Assembly: GCF_002584985.1 (NCBI RefSeq)
Contig: NZ_NUPZ01000027.1
Span: 1 to 48,329, forward strand
Length of the DNA: 48,329 bases
From: Bacillus sp. AFS029637
GTDB taxonomy: Bacteria; Bacillota; Bacilli; Bacillales; Bacillaceae_G
Direction: 5' to 3'
A program made the position numbers and the translations under genes. The first letter of the stretch is position 1, and each line of letters starts with the position of its first letter. The notes under the pieces were generated by a model that did no database searches, was not told the origin of the DNA, and saw only the letters and a list, made by a program, of their open reading frames with translations. Of this stretch, positions 30,754 through 42,012 are shown piece by piece.

Positions 30754-33225
30754 ATGCCTAAAGCAGGAAGGAATACTATGAATACAAGTGCATTGGCAAT
30801 GGATGAGAGTCAGCTTGGAACAATAAAGTGGACGAGTAAGTTGCGAATGAAGTTTGAACAGGTTTTCTTTAGATGGGGATTTATTATTGTTGTTATTGGT
30901 TTTCTTTTGGGACGAGCATATATATTAACAAACATTTTACCGTTTGCACTGCCATTTTTTGCTGCTGTTTATGTTATGAAGCGGGATAAAATGCCGCTCG
31001 CGTTCTTAGCTCTAATGGGAGGAGCGCTTTCCGTTTCGATAGATAATTTATTTTTTACTTTTGCATCTATTTTTACTTTCTTCATTTATAATATCTTCTT
31101 TAGTCGATTTACACGTAAAACGGTCGGACTTGTTCCATTCCAAGTATTTATCTCCGCATTAACCGCACACTTAGTTGTTGTCTATTTTGCACAACAGACT
31201 GTCACCATGTACGATTTACTTGTTAGTACGATTGAGGCGGGGCTTAGCTTTGTATTAACTATGATATTTTTACAAAGTGTTCCGCTTTTAGTAGAAAGGA
31301 AAGGAAAACAACAAGCATTAGAGACAGAAGAAATAGTTTGTTTAATTATATTACTAGCATCTGTATTAACGGGTACAACAGATTGGTTTGTATATGATGC
31401 TTCGATTCAACATATTTTCACTAGGTATTTAGTACTAGTGTTTGCATTTATTGCTGGCGCTGCCACCGGGTCTACAGTGGGGGTTGTTACTGGATTAATA
31501 TTAAGTTTAGCGAATGTGTCTAGCTTGTCTCAGCTTAGTTTACTTGCCTTTTCTGGATTACTTGGTGGGTTGTTAAAAGAAGGGAAGCGTCTAGGTGTTA
31601 GTTTAGGTTTATTAATTGGGACAAGCTTGATTACGCTATATGTAGACAAGCAAACAAATATCGTAACAACTTTAATTGAATCTGGTGTGGCGATTATGTT
31701 CTTCTTATTAACGCCGAAACTTGTTGTGGATCGTATTGCTAAATTTATGCCAGGTACACAGGAACATTCGCAAGATCAACAACAATATCTAAGAAGAATG
31801 CGTGATGTTACAGCGAACAAAATTAATCAATTTGCAAATGTGTTTGCCGCTTTATCTAATAGCTTTTCTGTATATGGGTACGTGGAGGAGGAAGATAAGG
31901 AGACAGAGGCGGATTTGTTCTTAAGTACAATTACTGCAAAAACATGTCAAACATGTTTTAAAAAGGATCAATGCTGGGTAGTTAATTTCGATAAAACATA
32001 CGATTATATGAAACAAATCATGAATGAAACAGAAGAAGGGACGTTACAACATAATCGGAAGTTAGTTCGTGAATGGGACAAGCATTGTGTGCGAGGAAAA
32101 AAAGTGACAGATTTAGTAGCGGGCGAATTAGATCACTTCTATGAAGGACAGAAATTACGAAAACAAATGAAAGAAAATCGTAGAATAGTAGCGGAACAAT
32201 TATTAGGTGTATCGAAAGTTATGGAGGATTTCGCTAAGGAAATACAAAAAGAACGAGAAAATCATCAAGTACAGGAAGAACAGATTTTGCAAGCGTTTCG
32301 TGATTTCGGTGTAGAAGTGGAGCATGTTGATATTTATTGTTTGGATAGAGGGAGCATTGATATTGAAATGTTGATTCCGGCTGCATCTAATGAACATGGA
32401 GAATGTGAAAAATTAGTTGCGCCGATGCTTTCTGATATTCTAAAAGAAAATATCGTTGTGAAGCATGAAGAAAAATCTTCTTATCCAAATGGGCACAGTT
32501 TAATATCATTTGGTTCAGCAAAGACGTACTCTCTTGATACAGGGTTGGCCACAGCTGCAAAAGGTGGTGGGTTCGTTTCGGGTGATTCTTATGCGATGAT
32601 GGATTTAAGTGTCGGTAAGTATGCGCTTGCGATTAGTGATGGTATGGGAAATGGGCAAAGAGCTCATATGGAGAGTAAGGAAACGGTAAAATTATTACAA
32701 AAAATACTTCAATCAGGTATTGATGAGGAAATAGCAATTAAATCTATTAATTCAATTCTTTCTTTAAGAACGACAGAAGAGATGTTTACGACGTTGGACT
32801 TAGCTATGGTAGATTTACGGGATGCGAGTGCAAAGTTTTTAAAGATTGGATCAACGCCGAGCTTTGTTAAGCGCGCAAATAATATTTTGAAAATTGAGGC
32901 AAGTAATTTGCCAATGGGAATTATTGAAGATGTTGAAGTTGATGTGGTGGGTGAGCAATTAAAAACAGGCGATATCCTTATTATGATGAGCGATGGGATT
33001 TTTGAGGGAGCGCAACATGTGGAAAATCATGAACTATGGATGAAACGAAAAATTAAAGAATTGCAAACCGAAGATCCGCAAGAAATTGCAGATATTATTA
33101 TGGAGGAAGTAATTCGATCTGGTGATGGTTATATAAACGACGATATGACTATTGTTGTGGCGAAAGTAAAGAAAAATATGCCGAAGTGGGCTACGATTCC
33201 AATTGTAGGGATGCAGGCGCAATAA
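30754..33225 (+). CDS. spoIIE: Stage II sporulation phosphatase SpoIIE
   Basis: An 823-residue membrane phosphatase. The N-terminal part (about residues 25-330) has some ten transmembrane helices; a central region drives oligomerisation and FtsZ interaction; the C-terminal PP2C domain (about 590-800) carries DGMGNG and MMSDGIFEG metal-site motifs and ends with NDDMTIVVAKV. It dephosphorylates SpoIIAA to release SigF in the forespore. I kept the ATG at 30754, with aggtggtg upstream; an ATG at 30778 also has a ribosome site (aggaagg) and could be used. Confidence 0.97.
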   Translation: MPKAGRNTMNTSALAMDESQLGTIKWTSKLRMKFEQVFFRWGFIIVVIGFLLGRAYILTNILPFALPFFAAVYVMKRDKMPLAFLALMGGALSVSIDNLFFTFASIFTFFIYNIFFSRFTRKTVGLVPFQVFISALTAHLVVVYFAQQTVTMYDLLVSTIEAGLSFVLTMIFLQSVPLLVERKGKQQALETEEIVCLIILLASVLTGTTDWFVYDASIQHIFTRYLVLVFAFIAGAATGSTVGVVTGLILSLANVSSLSQLSLLAFSGLLGGLLKEGKRLGVSLGLLIGTSLITLYVDKQTNIVTTLIESGVAIMFFLLTPKLVVDRIAKFMPGTQEHSQDQQQYLRRMRDVTANKINQFANVFAALSNSFSVYGYVEEEDKETEADLFLSTITAKTCQTCFKKDQCWVVNFDKTYDYMKQIMNETEEGTLQHNRKLVREWDKHCVRGKKVTDLVAGELDHFYEGQKLRKQMKENRRIVAEQLLGVSKVMEDFAKEIQKERENHQVQEEQILQAFRDFGVEVEHVDIYCLDRGSIDIEMLIPAASNEHGECEKLVAPMLSDILKENIVVKHEEKSSYPNGHSLISFGSAKTYSLDTGLATAAKGGGFVSGDSYAMMDLSVGKYALAISDGMGNGQRAHMESKETVKLLQKILQSGIDEEIAIKSINSILSLRTTEEMFTTLDLAMVDLRDASAKFLKIGSTPSFVKRANNILKIEASNLPMGIIEDVEVDVVGEQLKTGDILIMMSDGIFEGAQHVENHELWMKRKIKELQTEDPQEIADIIMEEVIRSGDGYINDDMTIVVAKVKKNMPKWATIPIVGMQAQ

Positions 33226-33284
33226 AGAATTGCTTTATTCAATGGGGGTGTTTGGCCACTACTGATTAATATAGTCTATTTACA

Positions 33285-33314
33285 AAAAAACCTAGGTGGA
33301 TGCCTAGGTTTTTT
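33285..33314 (+). terminator. Intrinsic terminator after spoIIE
   Basis: AAAAAACCTAGG/CCTAGGTTTTTT stem with a TGGATG loop. Confidence 0.93.
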
Positions 33315-33395
33315 GCTTTAAAAGATAATGTTATTATTTTTGTGAATATACATGAAGGATGTAAGATAAAAATGTAATTTTTGTATATCTTTTTT

Positions 33396-33424
33396 TTGCA
33401 CAATGTTTGTAAAAGTTGTACCAT
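33396..33424 (+). promoter_or_regulatory. Possible SigA promoter for tilS
   Basis: TTGCAC, a 17-bp spacer, TACCAT. Moderate match only. It lies 55 bases before the tilS start. Confidence 0.4.
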
Positions 33425-33479
33425 TATAGACAAGGTAACTAACGTTGCTGTTCTTGTTTAATGAAAGGTGATTACGAAG

Positions 33480-34910
33480 TTGAAAGATACATTTGTTGAA
33501 AAGGTAGATGACTTTGTAAAGCAGCATGATGTATTAAAGGAACGTTCAACAATTGTTGTAGGAGTTTCTGGTGGTCCTGACTCTTTGGCTCTTTTATATT
33601 ATTTGTTAGAAAAAAGAGAGGCAAAACAGTTGAAAATTGTAGTAGCGCATGTAGACCATATGTTTAGAGGCGATGAATCTCATGAGGACCTACAGTTTGT
33701 GCAGAGTCTTTGTAAAGGGCTGGGAGTTATTTGTGAAACGATAAGAATTAACGTGTCGCAATATCAACAGCAATACGGGATGAATGCGCAGGTTGCTGCT
33801 AGAGAATGCAGATATGCATTTTTGGAAAGAATAATGAAGGAATATGATGCGAGATATGTAGCTCTTGGGCATCATGGAGATGATCAAGTAGAGACAATTT
33901 TAATGCGTCTTGTACGAGGGAGTACTCCAAAAGGGTATGCAGGAATTGCAGTGAAGCGTCCTTTTCATAATGGATATTTAATTAGGCCTTTACTTGGAGT
34001 AACGAAGGAAGAAATTATTGATTACTGTAATAAGCTAAATGTAATTCCCCGTATAGATCCGAGTAATAAAAAGGAAGTATATACAAGGAATCGATTACGT
34101 AAATATGTTCTTCCTCATTTGAAAGAAGAAAACCCACAAGTGCATGAGAAATTTCAAAAATTTAGCGTGCAGATGCAAGAGGATGAGGCGTATTTGCAGG
34201 AATTAGCTTTTGAGAAAATGAATAAAGTAATTACAAAAAAAAGTGATAAACAAATTAGCTTATCAATTCCTGCCTTCGAATCCATGTCTTTGCCTTTACA
34301 AAGGAGAGGGATTCAACTAATATTAAACTATCTTTATGAATATAAGATTCCGTCTTCTCTTTCTTCTATACATATTGACAAAGTGATTGAGTTTTTTAAG
34401 CGGATACAACCTTCGGGTTCACTTGATTTCCCAGGTGATTTAAAAATTGTCCGCACATACGAGGAGTGTAGCTTTAGATTTAAACAAGAAATTGTTTCTC
34501 CTTTTTCGCAAGATTTATCAGTACCCGGGACAATTACATTATCGAACGGTGATAAACTTGTAACAGAGGTGAGCGAAGATATACCAAGTAACATGAATGA
34601 AACAGTATTTGTTGCTAAGTATAATGATATATCATATCCACTTCGTATTCGGTCTAGAGAAAATGGAGATCGCATGTCAATACAAGGTATGGATGGCACA
34701 AAAAAGATAAAAGCTATTTTTATCGAAGCGAAAGTACCAAAAGAAAAAAGGGAAGAATGGCCGGTCGTTTGTGATGCAAGTGGAAATATTATTTGGGTAC
34801 CCTTGTTGAAGCGATCTGCATTTGCTATTTCGAAAGAAATAGCAAAGAAGGATAAATATATGATTATTCACTACAAAAGCAAGGAGTCTTCCGGGAGGAT
34901 AATGAAATGA
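33480..34910 (+). CDS. tilS: tRNA(Ile)-lysidine synthase
   Basis: A 476-residue PP-loop ATPase that converts C34 to lysidine in tRNA(Ile2) with CAT anticodon, needed to read AUA. The PP-loop motif SGGPDS is at residues 30-35; [15 protein letters not shown] follows; a C-terminal TilS domain ends the protein. I chose the TTG at 33480 because aaaggtg lies 9 bases upstream and the length fits the B. cereus group protein; a GTG at 33468 would overlap that site. It overlaps hpt by 4 bases. In B. subtilis yabS and yabT separate it from spoIIE; they are absent here. Confidence 0.94.
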   Translation: MKDTFVEKVDDFVKQHDVLKERSTIVVGVSGGPDSLALLYYLLEKREAKQLKIVVAHVDHMFRGDESHEDLQFVQSLCKGLGVICETIRINVSQYQQQYGMNAQVAARECRYAFLERIMKEYDARYVALGHHGDDQVETILMRLVRGSTPKGYAGIAVKRPFHNGYLIRPLLGVTKEEIIDYCNKLNVIPRIDPSNKKEVYTRNRLRKYVLPHLKEENPQVHEKFQKFSVQMQEDEAYLQELAFEKMNKVITKKSDKQISLSIPAFESMSLPLQRRGIQLILNYLYEYKIPSSLSSIHIDKVIEFFKRIQPSGSLDFPGDLKIVRTYEECSFRFKQEIVSPFSQDLSVPGTITLSNGDKLVTEVSEDIPSNMNETVFVAKYNDISYPLRIRSRENGDRMSIQGMDGTKKIKAIFIEAKVPKEKREEWPVVCDASGNIIWVPLLKRSAFAISKEIAKKDKYMIIHYKSKESSGRIMK

Positions 34911-35449
34911 TGAATCAAGATATCGAAAAAGTATTAATTTCTGAAGAACAAATACAAGAAAAGGTGCGCGAATTAGGTGCAATTATTGCAGAGGATTACA
35001 AAAACACAGTACCTCTTGCAATTGGTGTATTAAAGGGTGCAATGCCATTTATGGCAGATTTATTAAAGAGAACAGATACATATCTTGAAATGGATTTTAT
35101 GGCTGTATCTAGTTACGGTCACTCTACAGTTTCAACAGGTGAAGTGAAAATTTTAAAAGACCTTGATACTTCTGTAGAAGGTCGCGACATTTTAATCGTT
35201 GAAGATATTATTGATAGCGGTCTTACGCTAAGCTACTTAGTGGACCTGTTCAAATATCGTAAAGCGAAGTCTGTAAAAATTGTTACGTTATTAGATAAGC
35301 CTACAGGCCGTAAGGTTGATCTGAAAGCGGATTACGTTGGATTTACTGTTCCGCATGAATTCGTTGTAGGATATGGGTTAGATTATAAAGAGCAGTACCG
35401 TAATCTTCCTTATGTGGGAGTATTAAAACCAAGCGTTTACTCAAATTAA
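34907..35449 (+). CDS. hpt: Hypoxanthine-guanine phosphoribosyltransferase
   Basis: A 180-residue purine salvage enzyme that makes IMP or GMP from base and PRPP. The PRPP-binding motif is [12 protein letters not shown]; the N-terminal LKGAMPF and [11 protein letters not shown] also fit. The start is the first of two adjacent ATG codons; gggagg lies upstream inside tilS. HprT and TilS have been reported to stimulate ftsH expression in B. subtilis, which fits their fixed position just before ftsH. Confidence 0.96.
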   Translation: MMNQDIEKVLISEEQIQEKVRELGAIIAEDYKNTVPLAIGVLKGAMPFMADLLKRTDTYLEMDFMAVSSYGHSTVSTGEVKILKDLDTSVEGRDILIVEDIIDSGLTLSYLVDLFKYRKAKSVKIVTLLDKPTGRKVDLKADYVGFTVPHEFVVGYGLDYKEQYRNLPYVGVLKPSVYSN

Positions 35450-35534
35450 TTAAATACAGGCGTCACAATTGTATAGGAAAGTTTTTCTATGTTACGATTT
35501 ACTATAGTGTTTATGCCGTGAGAGGAGGTTAGGA

Positions 35535-37436
35535 ATGAATCGTATCTTCCGTAATACCATCTTTTATTTACTGATATTCCTAGTAGTAATTGGAATCGTG
35601 AGCTATTTTAATGGTTCGACGCAAAAAACGACACCAGTTAGCTACGATAAATTCATTACTAAACTAGAAAAAGGTGAAGTGCGCAATGTGCAACTTCAAC
35701 CGAAAAATGGTGTGTTTGAAGTAAAAGGACAATTTAATAACTCTAGCCAGGGAGAACAATTTGTTACTTATGCACCAAATACTGAGGAATTACAAAAGAA
35801 AATTAATGATAAAGCGCAAGGTGCTGAAGTTAAGTATCAACCAGCAGAAGAAACAAGTGCTTGGGTAACATTCTTTACTTCGATTATTCCGTTTGTCATT
35901 ATCTTCATTTTATTCTTCTTCTTATTAAACCAAGCTCAGGGTGGCGGTAGCCGTGTTATGAACTTCGGGAAAAGTAAGGCGAAGCTATATAATGACGAAA
36001 AGAAAAAAGTTCGTTTCAGAGATGTTGCTGGAGCGGATGAGGAGAAACAAGAACTTGTTGAGGTAGTTGAATTCTTGAAAGATCCTCGTAAGTTCGCTGA
36101 AGTTGGTGCCCGTATTCCGAAGGGTGTTCTATTAGTAGGACCTCCAGGTACAGGTAAAACTTTACTAGCACGTGCTGTTGCAGGTGAAGCAGGCGTTCCG
36201 TTCTTCTCTATCAGTGGTTCTGACTTCGTAGAGATGTTCGTCGGTGTCGGTGCATCCCGTGTACGTGATTTATTCGAAAATGCAAAGAAAAATGCTCCTT
36301 GTATCATTTTCATTGATGAAATTGATGCAGTAGGACGTCAACGTGGCGCAGGTCTTGGTGGTGGCCATGATGAGCGTGAGCAAACGTTGAACCAATTACT
36401 TGTTGAAATGGATGGGTTCGGTGCAAACGAAGGTATTATTATCATCGCTGCGACAAACCGTCCTGATATTCTTGATCCAGCGTTATTACGTCCAGGTCGT
36501 TTTGACCGTCAAATTACAGTAGATCGTCCAGATGTAAATGGCCGTGAAGCTGTACTTAAAGTACATGCTCGTAATAAACCGCTTGATGAGAATATCAATT
36601 TAAGAGCAATTGCAACTCGTACACCAGGATTCTCTGGTGCCGATCTTGAAAACTTATTAAACGAAGCTGCTTTAGTAGCTGCGCGTCAAGATAAGAAAAA
36701 AATTGACATGAGTGACATTGATGAAGCTACGGATCGCGTTATTGCAGGTCCAGCTAAGAAAAGTCGTGTTATCTCTGAAAAAGAACGTAATATCGTTGCT
36801 TTCCATGAAGCGGGCCACACTGTAATTGGTGTTGTTCTTGATGAAGCTGATGTCGTTCATAAAGTAACAATTGTCCCTCGTGGTCAAGCTGGTGGATATG
36901 CAGTAATGCTTCCGAAAGAAGATCGTTACTTCATGACAAAACCAGAGTTACTTGATAAAATCACTGGTTTACTTGGTGGTCGAGTAGCTGAAGAGATTGT
37001 ATTTGGTGAAGTAAGTACAGGTGCTCATAATGACTTCCAACGTGCGACTGGTATTGCAAGACGCATGGTTACAGAATTTGGTATGAGTGATAAGCTTGGA
37101 CCGATGCAATTTGGTAGCTCACAAGGTGGTCAAGTGTTCTTAGGAAGAGACTTCCATTCAGAACAAAACTATAGTGATGCGATTGCGCATGAAATCGATG
37201 TGGAAATGCAAACGATTATGAAAGAATGTTATGCTCGTGCAAAACAAATTCTTACTGAAAATCGTGATAAACTAGATCTTATTGCGAAAACGTTACTTGA
37301 AGTAGAAACATTAGATGCAGAGCAAATCAATCATTTATGTGACTATGGCAGATTGCCAGAACGTCCAACATCTTCAGCTGATGTGAAAGTAAACATCAAC
37401 ATGAAGAAAGACGATGAAGATAAAGAAGATAAGTAA
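35535..37436 (+). CDS. ftsH: ATP-dependent zinc metalloprotease FtsH
   Basis: A 633-residue membrane-bound AAA+ protease. Two transmembrane helices (about residues 7-25 and 108-130) flank a small extracellular domain; the AAA module has Walker A GPPGTGKT near 201, Walker B IIFIDEID and the SRH; the zinc site HEAGH lies near residue 424. FtsH degrades membrane and regulatory proteins, including Spo0E in B. subtilis, so it matters for sporulation. A strong gagaggagg site precedes the ATG. Confidence 0.97.
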   Translation: MNRIFRNTIFYLLIFLVVIGIVSYFNGSTQKTTPVSYDKFITKLEKGEVRNVQLQPKNGVFEVKGQFNNSSQGEQFVTYAPNTEELQKKINDKAQGAEVKYQPAEETSAWVTFFTSIIPFVIIFILFFFLLNQAQGGGSRVMNFGKSKAKLYNDEKKKVRFRDVAGADEEKQELVEVVEFLKDPRKFAEVGARIPKGVLLVGPPGTGKTLLARAVAGEAGVPFFSISGSDFVEMFVGVGASRVRDLFENAKKNAPCIIFIDEIDAVGRQRGAGLGGGHDEREQTLNQLLVEMDGFGANEGIIIIAATNRPDILDPALLRPGRFDRQITVDRPDVNGREAVLKVHARNKPLDENINLRAIATRTPGFSGADLENLLNEAALVAARQDKKKIDMSDIDEATDRVIAGPAKKSRVISEKERNIVAFHEAGHTVIGVVLDEADVVHKVTIVPRGQAGGYAVMLPKEDRYFMTKPELLDKITGLLGGRVAEEIVFGEVSTGAHNDFQRATGIARRMVTEFGMSDKLGPMQFGSSQGGQVFLGRDFHSEQNYSDAIAHEIDVEMQTIMKECYARAKQILTENRDKLDLIAKTLLEVETLDAEQINHLCDYGRLPERPTSSADVKVNINMKKDDEDKEDK

Positions 37437-37442
37437 GAGCTG

Positions 37443-37470
37443 AAGGAGTGACGATAGTCACTCCTTTTTT
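37443..37470 (+). terminator. Intrinsic terminator after ftsH
   Basis: AAGGAGTGAC/GTCACTCCTT stem, loop GATA, T run. Confidence 0.92.
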
Positions 37471-37545
37471 GTTTGTTAAATTTTTTTCTGATTACTATTG
37501 AGAGTTTATGGAATAAAGTAATTTTAGTAAAACTAGTATTAAAAA

Positions 37546-37575
37546 TTGAAATAGAGAGCAATCTTTTTGTAAAAT
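37546..37575 (+). promoter_or_regulatory. Possible SigA promoter for coaX-hslO
   Basis: TTGAAA, an 18-bp spacer, TAAAAT; each hexamer is one base off consensus. The leader would be about 100 bases. Confidence 0.5.
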
Positions 37576-37680
37576 GATGAGTATAGAAAAACTGATTATA
37601 TAAGTATGTGTGATATGATGTTTTTATAAGTTTTATACATACTGCACAAATATAGATTAAATAAGATAAGTGGTGAGAAT

Positions 37681-38469
37681 ATGATTTTTGTATTGGATGT
37701 AGGGAACACAAATGCGGTGTTAGGTGTGTTTGAAGAGGGGGAACTTCGTCAGCATTGGCGCATGGAAACAGATCGTCATAAAACAGAAGATGAGTATGGG
37801 ATGCTTGTGAAACAGTTACTTGAGCATGAGGGTCTTTCGTTTGGAGATGTGAAAGGTATTATTGTGTCTTCAGTTGTACCGCCAATTATGTTCGCTTTAG
37901 AACGCATGTGTGAAAAATATTTTAAAATTAAACCGCTTGTAGTAGGGCCTGGAATAAAAACGGGACTAAATATTAAATATGAAAATCCACGTGAAGTAGG
38001 TGCAGACCGAATTGTAAATGCAGTAGCAGGAATCCATTTGTATGGAAGTCCGCTTATCATTGTTGATTTTGGTACGGCTACTACATATTGTTATATTAAC
38101 GAAGAAAAGCATTATATGGGTGGAGTTATTACGCCAGGAATTATGATTTCAGCAGAGGCTTTATATAGTAGGGCTGCAAAACTTCCTCGAATTGAAATTA
38201 CAAAACCAAGTAGTGTTGTTGGAAAGAATACAGTAAGTGCAATGCAATCCGGAATCCTTTATGGATACGTTGGACAAGTGGAAGGTATTGTTAAGCGTAT
38301 GAAAGAGGAAGCTAAACAAGAACCGAAAGTTATTGCAACAGGTGGATTGGCGAAATTAATTTCAGAAGAATCGAATGTAATTGATGTTGTAGATCCATTT
38401 TTAACGTTAAAAGGTTTATATATGTTATATGAGCGTAATGCAAATTTACAACATGAGAAAGGTGAATAA
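37681..38469 (+). CDS. coaX: Type III pantothenate kinase
   Basis: A 262-residue ASKHA-fold kinase for the first step of coenzyme A synthesis. Motifs are [13 protein letters not shown] at the N-terminus, [11 protein letters not shown], and [11 protein letters not shown]. Type III kinases are not feedback-inhibited by CoA and need a monovalent cation (family knowledge). A ggtgag site precedes the ATG. hslO follows six bases later. In pathogens of the B. cereus group this is the main pantothenate kinase form. Confidence 0.95.
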   Translation: MIFVLDVGNTNAVLGVFEEGELRQHWRMETDRHKTEDEYGMLVKQLLEHEGLSFGDVKGIIVSSVVPPIMFALERMCEKYFKIKPLVVGPGIKTGLNIKYENPREVGADRIVNAVAGIHLYGSPLIIVDFGTATTYCYINEEKHYMGGVITPGIMISAEALYSRAAKLPRIEITKPSSVVGKNTVSAMQSGILYGYVGQVEGIVKRMKEEAKQEPKVIATGGLAKLISEESNVIDVVDPFLTLKGLYMLYERNANLQHEKGE

Positions 38470-38475
38470 ATACGT

Positions 38476-39351
38476 ATGAAAGATTATTTAGTAAAAGCGT
38501 TAGCTTTTGATGGGGAAGTGCGTGCGTATAGTGTACGTACAACAAACACAGTAAGTGAGGCGCAAAGACGTCATGATACATGGAGAACAGCTTCAGCGGC
38601 GCTTGGTCGTTCTTTGACTGCAGGTACAATGATGGGCGCAATGTTAAAAGGTGACCAAAAGTTAACGATTAAGGTGGAAGGTAACGGTCCAATCGGCCCT
38701 ATCTTAGTGGATGCTCATGCAAATGGAGATGTACGTGGTTATGTAACAAATCCGCATGTTGATTTTGAAGGAACAGAACAAGGGAAATTACGTGTATATC
38801 AAGCGGTAGGTACAGAAGGGTTTGTAACAGTAATCAAAGATATTGGTATGCGTGAGCCGTTTATCGGTCAATCCCCAATCGTTTCCGGAGAATTAGGGGA
38901 AGACTTCACGTATTATTTCGCAGTTTCTGAACAGACGCCTTCTTCTGTAGGTGTTGGTGTTCTTGTAAATGGAGATGACAGCATATTAGCTGCAGGTGGA
39001 TTTATTCTTCAAATTATGCCGGGTGCACAGGAAGAAACAATTTCATTCATTGAAGATCGTTTGCAAAAAATCCCTCCTGTATCAACGTTGATCGAACAAG
39101 GTCTTTCTCCAGAGGAGTTACTATATGCAGTTCTTGGGGAAGATAAAGTAAAAGTATTAGAAACGATGGATGTTCAATTTAATTGCACATGCTCACGCGA
39201 ACGTATTGAGAGTGTGTTAATTAGTTTAGGTAAAACAGAGTTAGAGCAAGTTCGTGAAGAAGAGGAAGAGACAGAAGTTCATTGTCATTTCTGTAATGAG
39301 CGATACAAGTTCTCTAAAGAAGATATTACAAATCTAATTGAGAATCTGTAA
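38476..39351 (+). CDS. hslO: Redox-regulated chaperone Hsp33
   Basis: A 291-residue Hsp33. The C-terminal zinc switch is intact: Cys237/Cys239 (CTC) and Cys270/Cys273 (CHFC). Oxidation of these residues releases zinc and turns on holdase activity under oxidative or bleach stress. It is cotranscribed with coaX. In B. subtilis the PrsA-like yacD lies between this gene and cysK; here only 111 bases remain. Confidence 0.95.
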   Translation: MKDYLVKALAFDGEVRAYSVRTTNTVSEAQRRHDTWRTASAALGRSLTAGTMMGAMLKGDQKLTIKVEGNGPIGPILVDAHANGDVRGYVTNPHVDFEGTEQGKLRVYQAVGTEGFVTVIKDIGMREPFIGQSPIVSGELGEDFTYYFAVSEQTPSSVGVGVLVNGDDSILAAGGFILQIMPGAQEETISFIEDRLQKIPPVSTLIEQGLSPEELLYAVLGEDKVKVLETMDVQFNCTCSRERIESVLISLGKTELEQVREEEEETEVHCHFCNERYKFSKEDITNLIENL

Positions 39352-39383
39352 TAAGGATTAAAGGGAGCGCTCTTTCAAATTGA

Positions 39384-39412
39384 TTGACAAACAGGGAATT
39401 TTCTGACAAAAT
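39384..39412 (+). promoter_or_regulatory. Possible SigA promoter for cysK
   Basis: Consensus TTGACA, a 17-bp spacer, CAAAAT. A GGAATTT half-site in the spacer recalls part of the CymR box, but the other half does not fit. Confidence 0.5.
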
Positions 39413-39462
39413 CTAAATATAGATAAAACCAATAAAAATACTCGGTGTTAGGAGTGACAGGA

Positions 39463-40386
39463 ATGCGAGTGGCACAATCAGTTTCAGAATTAATCGGGAA
39501 AACGCCGATCGTTAAGTTGAACCGCATCGTAGAATCAGACAGCGCAGATATATATTTGAAATTAGAATTTATGAATCCGGGGAGCAGTGTTAAAGATCGT
39601 ATTGCATTAGCTATGATTGAAGATGCTGAAAAAAAAGGATTGTTAAAAGAAGGCGATACAATCATTGAGCCAACAAGTGGTAACACAGGAATTGGCTTAG
39701 CGATGGTAGCAGCTGCTAAAGGATATAAGGCAATTTTAGTAATGCCAGAAACAATGAGTGTGGAGCGTCGTAATTTATTACGTGCTTACGGTGCTGAATT
39801 AGTATTGACTCCAGGACCTGAAGGAATGGGCGGAGCAATTCGTCAAGCGACTGAATTAGCGAAAGAGCATGGTTACTTTATACCACAACAGTTCAAAAAT
39901 CAATCGAATCCAGAAATGCATCGTTTAACAACGGGTCCAGAAATTGTTGAACAAATGGGTGATCAACTAGATGCGTTTATTGCGGGTATTGGTACAGGTG
40001 GGACGATTACTGGTGCTGGTGAAGTGCTGAAGGAAGCGTATAAAGATATTAAAATTTATGCAGTAGAACCTGCGGATTCGCCAGTGTTATCTGGTGGAAA
40101 ACCGGGTCCACATAAAATCCAAGGAATTGGAGCGGGATTTGTACCGGAGACATTGGATGTAGAGATATATGATGAAATCATTCAAGTAAAGGCAGAGCAA
40201 GCGTTCGAATATGCGAGAAGAGTGGCTAAAGAGGAAGGTATTTTAGTTGGTATCTCTTCAGGGGCAGTTATTTATGCAGCGACAGAAGTTGCCAAAAAGT
40301 TAGGTAAAGGGAAAAAGGTACTTGTTATTATCCCGAGTAATGGTGAACGGTATTTAAGTACACCACTTTATCAATTTGAATCCTAA
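39463..40386 (+). CDS. cysK: Cysteine synthase A
   Basis: A 307-residue PLP enzyme (O-acetylserine sulfhydrylase). The PLP lysine is Lys44 in NPGSSVKDR; the substrate loop TSGNTG and the phosphate-binding GTGGT follow. It makes cysteine from O-acetylserine and sulfide. In B. subtilis CysK also forms a complex with CymR. The ATG at 39463 has aggag 8 bases upstream; an in-frame GTG at 39445 lies before that site. Confidence 0.96.
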   Translation: MRVAQSVSELIGKTPIVKLNRIVESDSADIYLKLEFMNPGSSVKDRIALAMIEDAEKKGLLKEGDTIIEPTSGNTGIGLAMVAAAKGYKAILVMPETMSVERRNLLRAYGAELVLTPGPEGMGGAIRQATELAKEHGYFIPQQFKNQSNPEMHRLTTGPEIVEQMGDQLDAFIAGIGTGGTITGAGEVLKEAYKDIKIYAVEPADSPVLSGGKPGPHKIQGIGAGFVPETLDVEIYDEIIQVKAEQAFEYARRVAKEEGILVGISSGAVIYAATEVAKKLGKGKKVLVIIPSNGERYLSTPLYQFES

Positions 40387-40399
40387 TTAAATGTGATTG

Positions 40400-40430
40400 A
40401 AAAAGCATCCTTGAAAAAGGATGCTTTTTT
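40400..40430 (+). terminator. Intrinsic terminator after cysK
   Basis: AAAAAGCATCCTT/AAGGATGCTTTTT stem, loop GAAA, T run. Confidence 0.93.
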
Positions 40431-40494
40431 CTTTTTGGATTGGAAATAGGAAAAGAGTGAATGACTAGAAAACTTCATGTAAAATAAGAGGTAG

Positions 40495-40500
40495 TATAAT
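40495..40500 (+). promoter_or_regulatory. Possible -10 for the folate operon
   Basis: A perfect TATAAT, 110 bases before pabB; the -35 at 17 bp (ACTTCA) is poor. No attenuator or TRAP-like (G/U)AG repeat array is seen in the leader. Confidence 0.35.
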
Positions 40501-40609
40501 TAATTTATTTTCACTAGCCCTCGAGTATAGTTATTCTCCATATACATAACATATGTAGTTTGGAATGATTAATCTAAGAGGGTGGGATAAAAGAAGACGG
40601 GGTGTTGAT

Positions 40610-42007
40610 ATGCAACGAAGAAAATCTTTAGCGCTTTCTATTCCATATCAGTTAGACTTTTTTAAACAATATAAATTTCTTTCTCAGGATAAGCCGCAGC
40701 ATATTTTGTTAGAAAGTGGACGTGGCGGCCGTTATAACATTGTGGGGCTGAATCCGGTAGCGGTAATCCGAGGGAAGGATGAAACGTTACATATAAGCGA
40801 AAGTGGTAAGGAAACAATAAAGCGAGGGAATCCATTAGATTTAATGCAAGAATATATGGAGAAATGGAAAACAGACTATAATCCGGAGTACCCGCCTTTC
40901 CAAGGTGGAGCGATTGGTTACTTTAGTTATGATTGTATCCGTTACATCGAAAAACTTTCTTCTCTTGCGGAGGATGACATTAATATACCTGATATATTCT
41001 TTTTGTTATTTGATGATGTGTTTGTATATGATCAAGAAGAAAAAGTATTATGGATTATTACGCATTATGTAGATAAGCATGAAGAGGCAAAAGAGCGATT
41101 AAATGAATGGAAGGTTCTTTGGGCGACAGAAGCGCCGGAAGTGACTATACCGTTTGTGTGCCCTGAAAAGAAAAGTGAAGCAGTTGCATTTACTGAAGAA
41201 AGCTTTATGAAGGCGGTTGAATGTATTCAAGAATATATTGGTGCTGGTGATGTGTTCCAAGTAAACTTGTCGACAAGACAAGAAAGAACGTTACAAACAC
41301 ACCCGCTAGAAATTTATACGAGTCTTCGTGAAATTAATCCATCTCCATATATGGGTTACTTGGAGCTTGGAGATTTTCAAATTGTTAGTGGATCGCCAGA
41401 GTTGCTAATTAAGAAACAAGGAACCGAAGTAAGCACAAGACCAATTGCTGGAACGAGATCTAGAGGGGCGAACGAGCAAGAGGATGAAGAATTAGCGAGA
41501 GAATTAATTGAGAACGAAAAAGAAAGAGCAGAGCACGTCATGCTTGTGGATTTAGAACGAAATGATTTAGGACGTGTTTGTAAATATGGCACTGTAGAAG
41601 TAGATGAATTTATGGTAATTGAGAAATACTCACATGTTATGCATATTGTTTCTAATGTGCGTGGTGAGGTGGAAGAAGATAAAGATGCTTTTGATTTAGT
41701 GAAGGCTGTATTCCCGGGGGGGACAATTACTGGTGCCCCGAAAATACGTACGATGGAAATTATTGAAGAATTAGAACCTGTTCGCCGAGGGATTTATACA
41801 GGTTCAATCGGTTGGATTGGTTATTCTGGAGATACAGAATTGAATATTGTAATTAGGACACTTCTTGCTAAAGATGGAAAAGCGCATGTACAAGCAGGAG
41901 CGGGAATTGTAATTGATTCGAATCCAGAAAATGAATATAAAGAGTCGTTAAAAAAGGCGATTGCTTTATGGCGTGCAAAAGAACGTAGCGAAGAAACGGT
42001 TAGGTGA
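40610..42007 (+). CDS. pabB: Aminodeoxychorismate synthase component I
   Basis: A 465-residue chorismate-binding enzyme. With PabA it aminates chorismate to 4-amino-4-deoxychorismate for folate. The TrpE/PabB core is clear: [25 protein letters not shown], and the chorismate-binding [14 protein letters not shown]. The ATG at 40610 follows ggggtg; an in-frame ATG at 40565 adds 15 unconserved residues. It opens an eight-gene run with almost no spaces. Confidence 0.94.
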   Translation: MQRRKSLALSIPYQLDFFKQYKFLSQDKPQHILLESGRGGRYNIVGLNPVAVIRGKDETLHISESGKETIKRGNPLDLMQEYMEKWKTDYNPEYPPFQGGAIGYFSYDCIRYIEKLSSLAEDDINIPDIFFLLFDDVFVYDQEEKVLWIITHYVDKHEEAKERLNEWKVLWATEAPEVTIPFVCPEKKSEAVAFTEESFMKAVECIQEYIGAGDVFQVNLSTRQERTLQTHPLEIYTSLREINPSPYMGYLELGDFQIVSGSPELLIKKQGTEVSTRPIAGTRSRGANEQEDEELARELIENEKERAEHVMLVDLERNDLGRVCKYGTVEVDEFMVIEKYSHVMHIVSNVRGEVEEDKDAFDLVKAVFPGGTITGAPKIRTMEIIEELEPVRRGIYTGSIGWIGYSGDTELNIVIRTLLAKDGKAHVQAGAGIVIDSNPENEYKESLKKAIALWRAKERSEETVR

Positions 42008-42012
42008 GAGAA

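Noticed and set aside
40578-40586. GAGGGTGGG upstream of pabB as a T-box core
   Set aside because: Only the GGGTGG part is present; the rest of the core and any terminator are missing, and pabB is not a usual T-box target.
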